DNA of 64,000 bases from Paralichthys olivaceus (taxonomy: Eukaryota > Chordata > Actinopteri > Pleuronectiformes > Paralichthyidae), in NCBI RefSeq assembly GCF_024713975.1, contig NC_091096.1, positions 5,049,501 to 5,113,500 of the forward strand, written 5' to 3'. Below are positions 1 through 11,787 of this stretch, in pieces. How positions within the stretch are numbered: the stretch's first letter is position 1; each line of letters begins with the position of its first letter. The translations under genes and the position numbers were made by a program. The notes below the pieces were generated by a model, which was given only the letters and a program-made list of their open reading frames with translations, made no database searches and had not been told where the DNA came from.

Positions 1-121
1 AAGTCATTTTTTACAGACGATAAAATGGAGTAGAAACACACCAATAATAGATATTAGTGTGCGAACAGATTAAGTTTAATGAAATTTAACGACAGGGTTT
101 TATTTTTTTTCCCCACTTTCT

Positions 122-455
122 TTAAAGCAACACGATGTAACTTTTACTGAGCAACAGCGCCCCCTTCAGTCCCACTCACTGAACAGAAACACAAGTGAGC
201 AGTGGATATTACCCATGATCCCCGGCTTCCTGAACCAGAAGAGCTGCCGCTGATACAAATCCACCAAACTCTGTTTAGAATTCTTCATATTTTAAAGTTT
301 CCTGCTGAACATTGGAGATAAACTGTGGTTTTGAATGACTTCTCGGTCTTTTTAACTGAGCCACAGTTCAGCTTTACTCTTCAACTTGCTGGACCTGATT
401 CTGACGTTTTAAGGAGATCGTACCCACTCACTGAAGTTACATAGAGCTAGAACAT
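122..455. repeat. Short DNA element with terminal inverted repeats (MITE-like)
   Basis: The left end (about 124-150) and the reverse complement of the right end (about 427-450) share a common pattern around 'ATGTAACTT' followed by 'TGAG', as expected for a non-autonomous cut-and-paste element. No open reading frame of note lies inside. The family is not named here, and the ends are diverged, so the limits are approximate. Confidence 0.45.
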
Positions 456-659
456 TCAGGACTGTTCAGGGTGAGGAGGAGGAATGAATGAGGAAAGATT
501 CTCTCTATTCCAACTCTGTGAACCATCAAACTCAATTTTGAATCTGCTGTTTCAATGTAAAAAAAAGTTGCAGTGTATCTTTGACAATATGTTCTATTAT
601 ACTATAAAATCATTTAGGTCATGAAACCACTTCCTTTTTTCTTTTTAAATTAGAAATAA

Positions 660-745
660 ATCTAAATGATAAATTTTACTCATATAGCACCTTTCAAAAC
701 ACAGCGACAAGGTGCTTTACAAGCTTAAAATGAAAAGGTAGACTA
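660..745 (-). repeat. Retroposon 3'-end fragment ('TATAGCACCTTTCAAA' type)
   Basis: The sequence around 675-725, with 'TATAGCACCTTTC' and then 'GGTGCTTTACA', resembles a dispersed teleost 3'-tail sequence. Diverged relatives are seen near 10800-10840, 12270-12300 and 46770-46800. Its assignment to a particular LINE family is uncertain. Confidence 0.4.
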
Positions 746-833
746 TGAGAATTATAAGAACTAATCCTGGGTGGAGGTTGTTGGGCCATGGCGGGAGAGA
801 ATTCCAATTTTACAGATTATTATTCCCTCTTAC

Positions 834-893
834 CTTGAAGGGGTAGTTCCTCCTCTTCCCCACAAAGTCTCTGAACATTTCCCTCATATCGTC
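834..893 (-). CDS. Candidate small coding exon of an unidentified gene
   Basis: On the minus strand a pyrimidine-rich tract ending in CAG precedes a 60-base open exon, which is followed by a GTAAGA donor. It would encode 20 residues that contain 'MREMFRDFVGKRR'. The FV-G-K-R-R run looks like an amidation and dibasic cleavage site of a neuropeptide precursor, but the family was not recognised. A possible upstream exon at 1000-1118 holds a hydrophobic, signal-like start (MERTTLYVLIILNLL), but its donor phase does not join in frame to this exon, so the gene model is incomplete. Downstream exons, if any, would lie beyond the left edge. The open stretch could also be chance. Confidence 0.2.
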
Positions 894-1176
894 CTGGTCA
901 TGAACAAACAAAGAAAAGAATAAGTTGCTCATCATCATCATCATCATCAGAAAACCATTCTCCACATGCAAAACTTCAACAAAAGTGGATTCCATATACC
1001 TCCAAATATAATTATTCAGTAAATTGAGGATTATTAAAACATAAAGTGTTGTTCGCTCCATGCTGAACATGTTAATGCAAGGAGGAACAGTCGTGTGTTT
1101 AGAGTTTGAAGTGGTTGCCTGGTAGCAGCAGCAGCAGCAGCAACAGGCCACAGAGTGAAAGGAAGGACATATAGTT

Positions 1177-1240
1177 CATAAGATAAGATAAGATAATTCT
1201 TTATTAGTCCCACAATGGGGGAATTTGCAGTATTACAGCA
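1177..1240 (-). repeat. LINE 3' tail with (TTATC)n end
   Basis: Read on the minus strand, 'GGGACTAATAAAG' is followed by repeats of TTATC. This is the 3' tail form seen in many teleost non-LTR retrotransposons (sense 'GGGATCAATAAAGTATCT'). Only the tail is present. Related tails occur at about 12128-12180 (minus) and 53238-53292 (plus). Confidence 0.6.
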
Positions 1241-1489
1241 GGGGAAATCAAAATAGACATGAGTAAGTATATAATATGCAATACTTAAGTGTAAGAAAAA
1301 ATGAATTGATTAAAGTAATACAGTGTAAAAAGAGGCAACGTATGTGTAGTGAGTGGATTGCACATGAACCATTGGTATTCCACAGACAGATGAATATATA
1401 GCACACTGCATATTGCTCAGTTAAGAGATAATTAAAACTCAAAGCTCACCCATTCATCTCGAGGTTTCCAGACGAATCTCCAGCGATCA

Positions 1490-1700
1490 TGGCTGAGTTT
1501 CCTTCCCTGTGTGCGGGCAGTGGGAGCACTGGGAGCCGGTCATGCCTGGTGCACCTGTCGCCTCCTCTCCTGCTCCTCTCCGGGCTCCGGCCTCTAAATA
1601 CTCCCCCCGGGGCGGACGGTGGCGCGGGAAGCTCCGTCCTCCGAGCTGCTATTGGCGGTTACACGTGGACCCGAGTCGCTCTTGAGTATCTGTTGGTGAT
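1490..1700 (-). promoter_or_regulatory. CpG-rich promoter-like region, minus strand
   Basis: This is a local GC- and CpG-rich island in otherwise AT-rich DNA. On the minus strand a CCAAT box (reverse of ATTGG at 1651-1655) lies about 50 bases before a TATA-like TATTTAGA (1592-1602). A possible first exon ends at a GTGAGC donor near 1449. This fits a promoter for a gene running left. The open frame on the plus strand through the same island shows no recognisable protein. Confidence 0.35.
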
Positions 1701-1759
1701 GATCAGTTCAGGGACTTGTTGTCTCCGTGTCCTGTTGGTTTCCACTGGAAACTAAAGAG

Positions 1760-4700
1760 ACAGAAAACAAAAGAGCAACGCGGTGATGTTGTAAATCTGG
1801 AGCGTGTTCACATCAGTTAATAACACAAGGACAGACGCTTATTTCTCTTGTTTGTCAGGTAAATACCCAAACACACTCAGAGCTTTATCAGTGTTTGACA
1901 TTGTGATGATTTATTATAACAATAAGAATCATAATAAGAATAAAACAATTATGTCATCATCATTATTATAAAATGAAATAAGAAGGTATGATTAATATTA
2001 ATAGGCCTATAATTAATAACGTTTTATTTCCACAATAACAGTTGGCAGAATAGCAATATAATAATAACAGTAACTATTAAATGAATATATTATTTTTATT
2101 TTGCAACTCACAATAAAATACATTCTTTGATTCATTAAAAGTTAAGAAGATTTATTTTTAGTCAAATAAATGTTTGTACTTAATTGCCCAAATTAAAGAG
2201 ACAATGTGAAAAATATTTAATTCTCAGTTTATTCTAAGTAAAGTATTATATTTTAAACTGGGGATTCAACAAAAAATAGTTTAGTCTATTTAAGTAATTT
2301 TTCTCTTATTCTAGTAGTTAAACAAAACAATTTTCCATAGCCCAATTTAAAAAATACAATAATAATAAAAAAACACCAACACCATGAAATTAAAGCAAAA
2401 TACATTATATTTAATATATATTTTTGATTAATAGCTTATATCTATATATATATATATATAGATGCATCTATATATCTATATATCTGTGGACCCTCAGGTC
2501 CCAGTGTAATGACGAGCTGCTGTGGCGCTAAGTTCACTGAACGGCGCGAGCGGACTCATGTCGTCACCACCTGTCACTTCCATATGTGCTCACACCGCGG
2601 GCTCGCGCCTGTGCACCAGGTGCGCGCTCTGCACAGAACAGAACAGCTCCATCATCAGAGCAGCAGAAAAAACACGAGACACTAGAATCAATCGATTATC
2701 AACAGCCAGCAATAGACTGAACACGTGACTGCTGCAATGAAACAAAGCACCTGTGATAATAATCATATATCAACCATCAGGTGCTGGTTTTCTCCAACTC
2801 ATTCAATTTATCTTTCTTTTATCATGCTGTGATTTTTTTATAGTTTCTTCATGTGTTCTATTGCTCAAAATAAGCAGAGGCCGAATTAAACTACAGGCTT
2901 TTAGTTAAAAATGTTGATAATATTAAATAAATAACAGCCTGTAATTGTCTAATTAAGTATTATGTGGGCCCATTTGTTTTATTCTTCTATCTTGTTTTCT
3001 TTTTGTTGCTTTAAATTAATTATTTTATAGTGTTTTAAATCTATGATCTGCATTGATAATACATTCAATGCACCTCTGCATGTCCACCCTCCAGCCTCAG
3101 CATCCCTCCACAGGTTCAGTGAATGAAGGGATTTTCTCCGCCTCGTTTCCCGCGGGACTCGGTCTGCTCTGCAGGCTGCACGAGGTTTGGCTTCGGTCAC
3201 CTTAGAGACTCATTGTGTCTGTGTTTTCCTTCACCCCTCCCGCACCGTCCCCCCGCAGTTTCGCGGTAGCTTAACCGGTCAAATGTGTCACAGGCAGCTT
3301 ATGAAACAAAGCTGCGGTGTGAGGCTGCATGTGTGCGGCGCTGCAGGCCAGAGACAAACCGTGTGTTTGCAGTTCAAGAGGCTGGAGCAGCGACCTGCTG
3401 GTGTTGAGCTGAGCTGACGTGAGGGTCTGACAACAACAGCCTCCCGATTGTTGCACGTTGGCAGCAGGAACGTGCATTGTTGGCATTGAATGTTTTAGGT
3501 CAATCACTGGGGTCAGGGTTAGTCAGGTATCTGGATATATGGAGCATAGTGCAAGAGGTGTTTCAATTCTGCAGCTCTGCAGATTGGGATAGTCTCAAAC
3601 AGCAACAGGCCCATGTAGTTAGTTATTCGTCTGTAATTTTGCATTTGGTTTGTGCCTCTTTGGTCATTTTTACATCAGGTGTGACCCGTTTTGTTTCTAG
3701 ATGGTCGTTAAACATCCCTTAAGTCCATCACTAATTCAGCATCTTTGACTTGTATTCATTACGTCTTTCTTTCCCGGGCTCCTTGTCCTCTATAGTTTGC
3801 AGGATTGTGATGGTGGATGGTGGATCGCAGATTGGGATCATGTGATCATATCTTGTTGACAGTTAAGATCAGAGGATGTGATTTGTGAATATGGGCTGTA
3901 CAAATAAGCGTTGATTGACTGATCAATTGCTTTGTTTTCATTTTATTAACTTTCTAACTGTAGTTTACAGTCACTTATGGCTGGGCTCCACACATCTGCA
4001 GGGATCTATGTGCTTAATGTTTAATCCATATTCACAAATCACAGTATATCTCATTGGGCTCATGGGGCCTGAGCTGAGTGAGGTTTGGTTAAAGACTATA
4101 ATGTGAAAATGTGAGTGTATGATGTGCCATAGGGTGTCTGCACTTTTTAGTATTTGTTGACTTTCATTTATGATATATTTTTGATAATAAAAGTATAATT
4201 TGAAGAGGGGAATGATGTAGTTTGGTATTATGTGTGTCCCTGGGTGGGACTTGGTTTGGTCCCTGTTGCATGGGGTCCCCCAAATGCCCCTGGACATTTT
4301 GGCTGAACTGAATTTATTAGTTGATCACACATCCTGTCCTGTGATGTAGCCGTCAATGATTCAACCTCGCTTTTAATTTCTCCTTATCTTCATTTGTGTT
4401 GTCAAATCCCGGTGTTCACGACAGAAGCATCCTGCAGCAGTTCTGTGAGGGGTCTCAGCGATGCCTTCACTGCTCTAAAGTAAACACGGCTCAGGGGGAG
4501 TTGGGGGAGTTTAAACAGGTGTCTGAGCAGAGGTGTAACATTGTCCTCTGCCACGCTGCCTCACAACAATCCTGCGTTTTACAGCTGAAGCCCTCAACAG
4601 TGAGGCTGGAGAAAGATCCCATCACTGATACCTACAGGTCAGAAGGTCACATCCTCTCTAGATAAGTTCGTCATTTCTTCATGTTTGGATTTCCTCTGTT

Positions 4701-5310
4701 TTTTCCTCACCCATGATTGAAAGATGTAACATGAGACTGGAGAATACTGTTTATATATGAGAACAAAAATCTTTTAAAAAAAGAGAAGGATACAAACACG
4801 GATGTTGCTGCAATACATCATGAGTCAGGCCTCAGACCACACAGTCACTCAGACAGAGACAAAAGGAAAGGAAGTCCCTGTTTTTTAAAGAGGTCACAGG
4901 TTCACATTTGTTTCACAAGGTTAAACAAGGAAAACGGTTTCTCTCCATTTGTTTAACTATCACCTGAGTGTCCCCTATAACGTCACCTTTTCCATACTTC
5001 AAAAAAATCCCAAGTGGGTTTTTATAAATCACTTTTATTCCCAAACTTTCCATTTTTGAAGACAAAAACATCCTGTGAGGTGCAAAACTAAACATGACAT
5101 TGGGGCTTGTAAACAGAAACGCAATGTAAACAACAGCCTGGGCAGTATTATTTCCTTTGTTAAGCACCAGCAATTAGCTTAGGAGCTACCTGAGGAAGAC
5201 ATAATTTAATCATTTACAGATGTCACCATAGATTACTGGTTAAGCATTAACAGTTGCTGCCCACCCACACTTCCCTCCCGTCTTTCACAGCAGCTTCACA
5301 GCAGCTTCAC
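1760..5310. other. Intergenic stretch without recognisable genes
   Basis: This is AT-rich DNA with a (TA)n-like run near 2441-2482 and two modest CpG-containing patches (2515-2640 and 3120-3420). Short open frames here overlap on both strands and lack splice context or recognisable domains. No RNA gene was recognised. Confidence 0.5.
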
Positions 5311-5314
5311 ATCG

Positions 5315-5320
5315 TTTATT
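5315..5320 (-). promoter_or_regulatory. mcidas: mcidas poly(A) signal
   Basis: AATAAA on the minus strand (TTTATT on plus) lies about 45 bases past the mcidas stop codon. This implies a very short 3' UTR. Confidence 0.55.
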
Positions 5321-5365
5321 TGAAGCATATATTGGATCTGATTTTTGCATTTGTCAACCATAGTT

Positions 5366-7687
5366 TCAGCTGTGGTTGGGAACCCAGCGAAATCTGTATC
5401 CACCCTGCTGAGTCCTCGAGGTGAAGGCTCGTCCATGAGGAAACACCTGAGTCCTTATGGTGCAGTGCTCTCTGATAGAAGTTCTGAAGGATGAGACACT
5501 CTCCTCAGCCTCTGCTCCGTCACTCCTCACGCTCATGTCTTTGGATATAGAAGTCTGTAGGCCCGAGAACGCACCGAACATTCGCACGGTCTCCGATTCC
5601 TGCTGTGTTCTTGTTGCAGTGGCAGTGCTGTGCAGGACGGCATTGCAGCGTGTGCTGATGTCTCTGAGCATGTCCTCCACTGAGTCGGACGACTCTGTCT
5701 CATATCCTTCATCCAGCCGCTGCCGCTTACAGGGACTCAGAGAAGTTCTATCACCACTACACAGAACTGGCTCTCTTTCGTTTGGGTCTCTGACTGTCAT
5801 CAGTTTCTGGGGAAAAAGATGGAATATATAAATATAAATATACATCAGATGTAATCAATTAAGATAACAATTTCAATTTATGTAGTATCCAGGATGAAGC
5901 TGTGTTCGTCACTCACTTCCAGCACTGAGGCCAGGTGCTTTGCTCGACTGGCCAGTTGCCTGAGGTGAAGATTTCTCTCCTGCAGAGAGTCAAACTCTGC
6001 CTGTTGTCGGTGAAGAGTCTCCTGGAGCTACAGATGCAATACACGAAATCAGGTTTGAGAATCATTTATATTTACCAACATAATCATTAAAAAAAAATCT
6101 AAACAGGCCTTTCAATATACTGTAGGAATATACAGTTATTTCAAATGTAACCTGGGTTAATACAGTTTTCACACATGACTGTTTGTGAATGATTCAATTC
6201 TGGAGTGGTCATCAGCAGGGCTTTGACATTTCTTGAAAAGCTCTAACATATCAAAATATTCTAAATGCATAATCTGGATCCACTACAACACAAATCACAT
6301 ACAAGCATTGCTTCATCGTGTGCGCCACTGTCATCAACCCCAGATTTCCACACTGCTCACATTTACCTGATTGTTGATTTCCACAGACTGTCCCAAAGCC
6401 CTGCCGTGACACTGGGCGATGCCCCGCCACTGAGCTCCATCCTGGGCAGGTGGGTTAGCAGCTTTTTTGAATGGGTTGATGAGACTTTCCTCTGGAGAGA
6501 ACTCTGGTTGAGGGGTGAGGGGAGGAATGACACATCCCTGAAATGGGACCAGTTCACCTGGAGACAGACTGCTCTCCAGCGTGGTGGGAGAATCTGACAG
6601 AGGAAACAAACATCCAGAGATTCAGCCAAACCATCTCCTCAGATGAAGATCATAACCATGATTATATAGTTGTAACAGTGACACACACATTCAATCTCTG
6701 TGTAGAAGAAATTCTCATTTGCTCACCTGCCATGAAATCCAGCGCATAATCTCCAAAATCTTGGTCATCTGCATCAGATTCATTCACCTGTGCACAAATA
6801 AAACTGAAGATTAACACAAATGATCGATATTAGGACACAGCTGATAAATGAAAACGATCATAAGACTTCTACCTGGAAATCCCACCAAGCAGTAAAACAG
6901 GGATTTATGGCAGAACATGTCCTGGTGGTCATTTCAGTGAGTGCTGTGCAGATGCGTAATGCGTATTGAGCGCACGGTGATCTGTGCCGAAGAGGCAGTT
7001 TGTGGACAAAACTTGTGAGGTCCAGCCAATTAGCGGTAGCCTGCGTGTCATGAGTAAACTACGACGGCCATTCGTGCAGGATTCCAGCACACCGTGTCAA
7101 ACATTAACAGCCTGGGAGTGATGCAGAACTGAAGATCTGCCAATTCTCTCTGATACATGCGAAGTGGTTGGAAATGTACGGATTTAAACGAGATGTGCAA
7201 AAACAATAGATGCATGAAATGAAAAAGAAGGTGCAGAGGAGTTTGTTCTCTCACCTGAGAACCCAGGGAATTGCTCTCCCTCCTCACTGCAGATGCGCAC
7301 TCCTCCAAATCATCCCATGCAATTGTTGAAAAAGCTGTAATGCAAAAAAAAAAAAGTTCAACAAACCACAGTTTATTTGTTCACATATTATTTTCACTTA
7401 TGCACAATAAGAAATATGGTGTCAGAGATTCACGCACCTTGTTCAATGATGCCGGGGAGCTCCACGTACACAGTGACCGGACTGCTGCTCCTTGGCACAC
7501 GCGCTTTATCCTGCAGGTGTAGGGAGCATTTTATTTATCTTGTCATCATTACAGGTCAACATGTGAAGTGTGCATCATTACAAATATTTCATACCTTTCT
7601 GTTCACTGCAGCTCTCCTCCGGTGCTGGGTCATTTGGCTGTGGCAGGACGCCCCGAACACGTTACTGTCTCTTGGCATCTCCATCAT
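5366..7687 (-). CDS. mcidas: Multicilin (MCIDAS), regulator of multiciliated-cell fate
   Basis: Multicilin is a nuclear geminin-family coiled-coil protein that binds E2F4/5-DP1 and turns on genes for centriole amplification and motile cilia. Minus-strand coding exons in order: 7595-7687, 7438-7510, 7255-7334, 6727-6787, 6367-6593, 5917-6027, 5366-5806; all phases close, giving about 361 residues. The strongest evidence is 'GRALGQSVEINNQL' leading into a leucine-rich coiled coil (exon 5917-6027), then 'KLMTVRD', and a C-terminus containing 'TIRTQVFPHG' and ending 'GGYRFRWVP': the TIRT domain that contacts E2F-DP. Human MCIDAS is about 385 residues. The start is chosen at tandem ATG codons about 45 bases below a TATA-like box; an in-frame upstream ATG near 7780 is less likely. 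Its upstream neighbour ccno belongs to the same programme. GMNC is the closest alternative, but the TIRT sequence and the ccno linkage favour mcidas. Confidence 0.93.
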
Positions 7688-7719
7688 CGGGCTGCAGAAG
7701 TGAAGGGGACATGATTCCA

Positions 7720-7905
7720 TCCAGAGCTGATATATACACCACATTCTCCCGGTTTGTATCTCTGCGTGCCGCGGTTTCATACTTTTGGCCCAATCAAATG
7801 CACCTATTCGGTCTCCAGGGAGCGACAGCGTCCTCAGAGATTAAATTGGTGCAGGCTAACGGTTTTCAAGGTCTGAAGTGTAAAGTGGTACCGCGCAAAA
7901 CGGCG
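7720..7905 (-). promoter_or_regulatory. mcidas: mcidas core promoter with TATA, CCAAT and E2F-like sites
   Basis: On the minus strand a TGTATATA box (7731-7738) lies about 55 bases below a CCAAT box (ATTGG, reverse of 7790-7794). Further upstream is TTTTGCGCGG (reverse of 7891-7900), a good match to the E2F consensus TTTSSCGC. E2F input would fit the known partnership of multicilin with E2F4/5. The sites are read by eye and function is inferred. Confidence 0.45.
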
Positions 7906-7999
7906 CCGTTGCAGCAGGTGTTTCTCTGCACCAGATTTGCCCTCCCTCCGCCTGGGGCCAAATATCCTCATGCAGTGCCCAACCAGAAGCGCATGTAGC

Positions 8000-9260
8000 C
8001 TGTTATGGCCTCTTCCTTCCATGTCCATGTTATATTTAACATACTTTAAACTTGTATTGTCATGTTTATAGTGTAAATAACAAGGAGAACAGCCGATAAA
8101 ATCTCGGATAAACACCCAAAAGTGACTTTATTGCTTTCAGAAGGACAAATAGCATTTTATCATTCTATTTAATATCAGATGCTTCATTTATTCAGTGGTT
8201 TTAATAGTGCGTGGCCACGGCATTACGCGCGTAATTTCTATCCAACCGTGCGTAAAATACCTGCCTGAATGAGGTCAGCGCCTGTTGCCACATTTAAAGA
8301 GAAGTGGAAAAGGAAAAGGGGGTAATCGCAGCAGACAGCTCAGTAAACACTCGTGACAAATGACTCTTTTAGTAAACAAACACGAGCAGGGCTCCTCGGC
8401 CCTTAACGCTGAATGCACCTGTGTGGTCGACACTGTGTCAGCAGGTCGAGATGCCACGCGTAATGGATTATCAGATAAAGCCCAGGCTCAATTGACCGGG
8501 CTGTGTTGGCACAGTTCAGTTCAGAATAACACTGATGCAACGTTGAATAAAAACGTGTTTAAACTGACCTCCTGGCAAACAAGCACAATAGACTGAAAGA
8601 CACAAGAATCAGTTACACTTGGTGAAAAGCATTTATTCCTTCTTTTGTCCTTTAAGGGGTCGTGTAACCTGTGTAACCCATTACAGGAATGTGATATGTA
8701 ATTATGGGATTTACAGTAATTAAACTATTCTTAAAGAGAGGCTACCTGAATGTATAAGCCACTGATCCACCATGTGCAATCATGTCGAATCCAGTTTATG
8801 TTGAATATATCATGTTTGCATTGTAAATGTCATTGCTATTTGTATAGATCTCTTAAATGTTCATATTTCCTTATGTTTATCGTGCATGTTTATTATCCAT
8901 ACTGATGTTTCCTATATCTTTGGCATCCCCTTCGCTGATGCATATACTTCTTATACAGTATATTATCTTATCTCATCTCATCTAATCTTATCCATAGTTT
9001 ACTTTTCACCAAAGTAATAGAACAGCCAAGTCAGTAAAGTCAAAATGTTGCAGTTTAGAGACGACATGAAACTTCTGCTACGTCCAATTATTCCAATAAA
9101 GTTGCCAACATTTGTATTTTGTCCAATCTCACATCTTGTTTATGTCATCAAGACTTCCTGACACCTGTCACTGTAATGTGAAAGGTCACGTGATCATCAA
9201 ACATCAGTTGATATTCATTCCATTTTTCACCATTAGACACCAACACAAATTGATTTACTG
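8000..9260. other. mcidas-ccno intergenic spacer
   Basis: No gene was recognised. The spacer is AT-rich, with a decayed TTATC/TCATC-type run near 8940-8995 that may be the remnant of a LINE tail. Confidence 0.4.
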
Positions 9261-9264
9261 ATCA

Positions 9265-9270
9265 TTTATT
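9265..9270 (-). promoter_or_regulatory. ccno: ccno poly(A) signal
   Basis: AATAAA on the minus strand lies about 310 bases downstream of the ccno stop codon and is the nearest canonical signal found. Confidence 0.45.
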
Positions 9271-9576
9271 TCACAACATCAATCAGTTCAGTACAGCACA
9301 GTTTTCAGCTCCTTCATTTAGAGGTTGCAACAGTAACATAACATATAAACCTGCAGCAAGTCAGTGCATAAAAAGACTTAAAATACTTCATTGATAAATA
9401 ATGACCTAGGTTGTAAAACATTCGGTGACTGGTATCAAGTATGGCTGAGGTCCACAAAACTATGGATGAACTACCTTCATCCCAAACATCCTTCATCCTC
9501 ACTTCTGTGTTTTGTTGAAATAATATCTAAAATATTTGAGTAGAATTTGGCATATTGCAAACATCTGACTGGCTCA

Positions 9577-11368
9577 CTACATGTTGGCCATCCCGTCCAG
9601 CTTCTCCTGGTTTAGAGACACCAGCAGCTTCAGGTTGTCTTTGCATTCCCGAGCCAGATTGTGGTTGCAGCCCTCCTGACCTACAGCTCTCTCGGATGAG
9701 GCTGGTTGGACGCATGGCTCATCCACAAAACTGTCCCACTGGTCTTCCTGAGACTGGACTGTAAACCCCTGCTCAGTTTTCAGCAGCTCACTGGCGAGCC
9801 TCAGTGCACAGCTGGCAGTCACAGAGGCTGGGTATTGGTTGAAAGCATAGTCCGCTAAACTCAGCTCGCACACCTTCCGTGCGAGGTTGCTGCACCGGCT
9901 GGGTCTTTTTGTGTCAGGATTCCTTCTTGCAAAACTGCCACCACCTTTGCTCTGGGCGGCCTCCATGCAGTTGGTGTAGTAATCCAGGAAGAAGGCCAGG
10001 GTGGGCGCAGCGAGGCGGAAGTTGAGTCGAAGGAGGATGAGACACTCCAGGTTGCAGAGCTGCTCCTTGGTGAAGGCATCGCAGCACAGTGACAAGAGAT
10101 GGCTGATCTGTGGCGAGCAAACCTCCACCTTGGTGACACAGAGAAAGGAAAGGTGTTATATTGAATGAAATCCAAACATGCAATCTATCTGTCTAAGCAT
10201 TTTGTAAATGCATGTAAACTCACCTGTTTAGTGGCTAAAAGAAGTGCAGTGACACCCAGTAGCTGGAAGCAGTCAGCAGCCACCGCCGTGGACGCCAGGA
10301 ACCTGTCCATGATGTTCACCGCCAGGCAGCAGCACTCGAAGGACAGACGGAAATGTTTGTGCACGGGGATGAGCCAGCTGACGAGCTTACAGCGCGCCTC
10401 TGCCGTCAGCTGCAGGTAAACAGAATCCATTAGAACCAGCATGTGACACATTTGATAGAATAAAATAACAAATAAACATAATAATCATTTTTGTATTCGA
10501 ATTAAAAAGTGGAAAATGTCGAAGATTGAACTTGACATGAGTGCTTATGTTTGCTGATATAAATACTTTAAGTTTCCAAGTTCTATATATTAGAATGATA
10601 TTCTAAGAGCTTGATAACAGAATCATTGCCATTTTTTTTTTTGGCTTTATGTACTACTTTTTGTACAACTAATACTGTAAAAGCTATGGGCTAACATTTT
10701 GTGCAGCCTGCTGAATTTCTATTGTTGATATTATAATTGTTTTTTAACACATTTTAAATTCATTTTTAACATATGTTTTGTCAATCACCTGCAATTGTAT
10801 TTGAAAAGAAGCTTGAAAGGTGCCTTAATAAAGTTTGAGTAATTAGTGTAAAGTGGGAAAGCTATAAAGTCTAAGTTAAAACTATACAGACAAGTAGCAT
10901 CATTTATACAAATGTAAAATAAATAACATTTCATATATTGTGATTTGCACCAATAGTCCAGATTTCTGGATCATCATAACTCTAATGTCTCGTGTGTCCT
11001 ACCTGTGGCTGTCGTGCTAAGCTCCTGCAGGGATGGAAGTGCTCCTCTCTCTCCCTCTGGACGCTGAAGCCGATGTCTCCGTACTGGAGGAACCAGCTGC
11101 TGGACAGCTGCTGCCCGGCTGCGGGCTCGTGCACTCGGAGCGGGGACACTGAGTGTGTGTGGGCCGGGGAAGACACCGGAGAGGCTCCCAGGTCCTCCTG
11201 GAAGCCGGAGTCACTCAGCCTGGACATGAGTTTCTGTTTCCTGTGTCTGGCCTCGGACCTGCGCTGTCGAGCCGGAGTGAGCGCGTCTGACGAAGGGGAC
11301 GAGCCGCTCATGCGTCTCCGCTTGTGAACGGCCTCTGATCCGCAGTCACCGTGCACAACCGACACCAT
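9577..11368 (-). CDS. ccno: Cyclin O (CCNO), needed for centriole amplification
   Basis: Cyclin O is a cyclin-box protein acting in multiciliated-cell precursors to build deuterosomes and amplify centrioles. Three minus-strand exons, 11003-11368, 10224-10409 and 9577-10128, are all in phase and give 367 residues (human about 350). Exon 1 encodes a basic, serine-rich N-terminus ending '[12 protein letters not shown]', as in human CCNO. Exon 2 holds the start of the cyclin box, with '[11 protein letters not shown]' and '[20 protein letters not shown]'. Exon 3 continues with '[15 protein letters not shown]' and '[15 protein letters not shown]', the second helical repeat. The start ATG follows ACC. 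The gene lies directly upstream of mcidas on the same strand, as in human 5q11.2. An X-box sits about 140 bases before the start. No breaks were seen. Confidence 0.95.
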
Positions 11369-11466
11369 GTTCTCGGTGTGCGGTCACACGGTCCCCGGCT
11401 GTGTCACTGAGGACAGTGCACCGAGCTGCGGGACGCTCAGGGGGGGGTTCCGCCTACTGACGTCAC

Positions 11467-11523
11467 TTTCCCGGGGTCTTCCCCGCTCGTGCAGCTCACC
11501 TTTCTCCAGTCGCCCCGGGCAAC
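11467..11523. promoter_or_regulatory. ccno: ccno promoter: E2F-like site and RFX X-box
   Basis: GTCGCC-CCG-GGCAAC at 11509-11523 matches the RFX X-box consensus GTNRCC(N0-3)RGYAAC exactly, with a 3-base spacer. It lies about 140 bases upstream of the ccno ATG. TTTCCCGG at 11467-11474 resembles an E2F site. The surroundings (11370-11530) are CpG-rich. RFX2/RFX3 and E2F4-multicilin are known regulators of multiciliated-cell genes; occupancy here is inferred. Confidence 0.55.
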
Positions 11524-11787
11524 CGAGGCCACACAATTAAACCCCCCCCCCATGTTTTAATGACCCTGGACCATATGTTACACCTTAAGAGCTGCATGTG
11601 TCGTGAGATTAAATAAATAAATATGTTTCACACCACACATTTTCTATGAATGTGGATTTCCTACAAGTTTATTTAAAACATGTTAGAAGAAATGCACAAC
11701 AAACAAACAAAGTATACAAATGTCCTGTCTGAAGAAGAAGTTTATACTTATAGAGTTCCACTCCTCGTTTTAAACAAGTGACGAATT

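Noticed and set aside
1489-1755. Open plus-strand frame of 88 codons starting MAEFPSL
   Set aside because: It lies in a GC-rich promoter-like block whose TATA and CCAAT boxes point the other way. No domain, exon partner or signal supports a protein.
5457-5831. Plus-strand open frame of 124 codons
   Set aside because: It is the antisense shadow of the last mcidas exon, whose minus-strand TIRT sequence is clearly the coding one.
6860-6925. Possible extra mcidas exon on the minus strand (CAG...GTAGAAG edges)
   Set aside because: The flanking mcidas exons already join in phase without it, and the family has no matching segment.
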